A stretch of DNA of 64,000 nucleotides. Source: Leptospira congkakensis (GTDB lineage Bacteria; Spirochaetota; Leptospiria; Leptospirales; Leptospiraceae). Shown in pieces: positions 63,740-64,000 of this stretch; position 1 is the first letter of the stretch, and each line of letters starts with the position of its first letter. The stretch spans positions 3,406-67,405 of the forward strand of contig NZ_RQGQ01000013.1 of NCBI RefSeq assembly GCF_004770265.1, given 5' to 3'. Made by a program: the position numbers and the translations under genes. Below the pieces are notes generated by a model that searched no databases, had not been told where the DNA came from, and worked only from the letters and a program-made list of their open reading frames with translations.

Positions 63740-63740
63740 G

Positions 63741-64000
63741 ATAGTAATTGCTGCTCTATTCGAAATTATTTTCCATTTCGCAGAACATGGTTTCTCTCTT
63801 TTATTAGTCTGCGTTTTCAAAATCTGCTGCCGTTAGTGTCCAAGTTTGCTTAGCATTCAACCGCGCTCGGTCATCAAAATGATAAATATTCCTGCGCCAG
63901 CGATAGAAGCGGAAATCCGAAGGATTGGTATTCCCCCAAATAATTGGACATTAAAATAAAGCCTTCGCGAAGGAGCAATATGAATCGCGAAAGAAGAGGC
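63741..64000. other. Noncoding right edge of the window
   Basis: No ORF of interest is found in 260 bases. A perfect 12-base palindrome CCTTCGCGAAGG lies at 63962-63973, followed by a related TCGCGAAAG at 63983. The next gene probably begins beyond the edge. No attC or tRNA was recognised. Confidence 0.45.

Noticed and set aside
1..64000. tRNA, rRNA, insertion sequence, prophage or CRISPR
   Set aside because: Intergenic gaps were read for cloverleaf ends, transposase frames and direct repeats; none was recognised.

Overview
The window is chromosomal DNA of a Leptospira-type spirochaete. The evidence is the moderate GC content, the many short-lipobox lipoproteins, the mreC-mreD-mrdA-mrdB order, the AlgI/DUF1574 pair, the crotonyl-CoA carboxylase/reductase and the general protein style. 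A free-living (saprophytic) Leptospira is the best guess, because housekeeping, efflux and carbon-metabolism genes dominate. No rRNA, tRNA, insertion sequence, phage or CRISPR array was seen. The first gene (mreC) is cut by the left edge.

Layout. 1-4862: cell-shape operon mreC-mreD-PBP2-RodA. 4871-10452: mixed housekeeping genes (RibF, STAS protein, DnaJ-like protein, mannose-6-phosphate isomerase) and a small exported protein behind a near-perfect promoter. 10470-14312: minus-strand run of pirin, beta-propeller protein, SRPBCC protein and GlpT-like transporter. 14360-18125: cysteine synthase, an exported protein and acetoacetyl-CoA synthetase. 18217-20685: MBOAT acyltransferase with a DUF1574 partner. 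20690-26706: small Cys/His protein plus a CzcCBA-type metal efflux set. 26655-32660: dienelactone hydrolase, acyl-CoA dehydrogenase, and a fatty-acid desaturase/ferredoxin-reductase operon divergent from a FabR/DesT-like TetR repressor, with two matching operators between them. 32721-41236: receiver/kinase hybrid, PTPS-III-type folate enzyme, DUF1858 protein, FAH-family protein, lipoprotein, two MDR reductases (one a crotonyl-CoA carboxylase/reductase) and a VOC protein. 41302-45806: five-gene minus-strand set built around an MbnP/MbnH pair. 45920-53686: phosphatase, Na/Pi cotransporter, SlyD-like FKBP, RRM protein, small kinase and fumarase C. 53811-56009: a ydaO/yuaA (cyclic-di-AMP) riboswitch leading a CPA2 cation:proton antiporter. 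56126-63702: two SRPBCC proteins, lipoproteins, iron-sulphur fumarase, exported barrel-like protein, alpha/beta hydrolase, DUF1801 protein and a Phd/VapC-type toxin-antitoxin pair with a palindromic operator.

The strongest points for follow-up are: the c-di-AMP riboswitch with mutually exclusive hairpins around the Shine-Dalgarno sequence; the MbnP/MbnH pair extended by a lipoprotein, an outer-membrane protein and a Cys/His-rich protein; the ExxHGH signature that marks the pterin enzyme as a FolB replacement; the two-operator DesT-like switch; and the PIN toxin whose usual third acidic residue appears to be Asn.

All functions are read from sequence motifs by eye; no database search was run.
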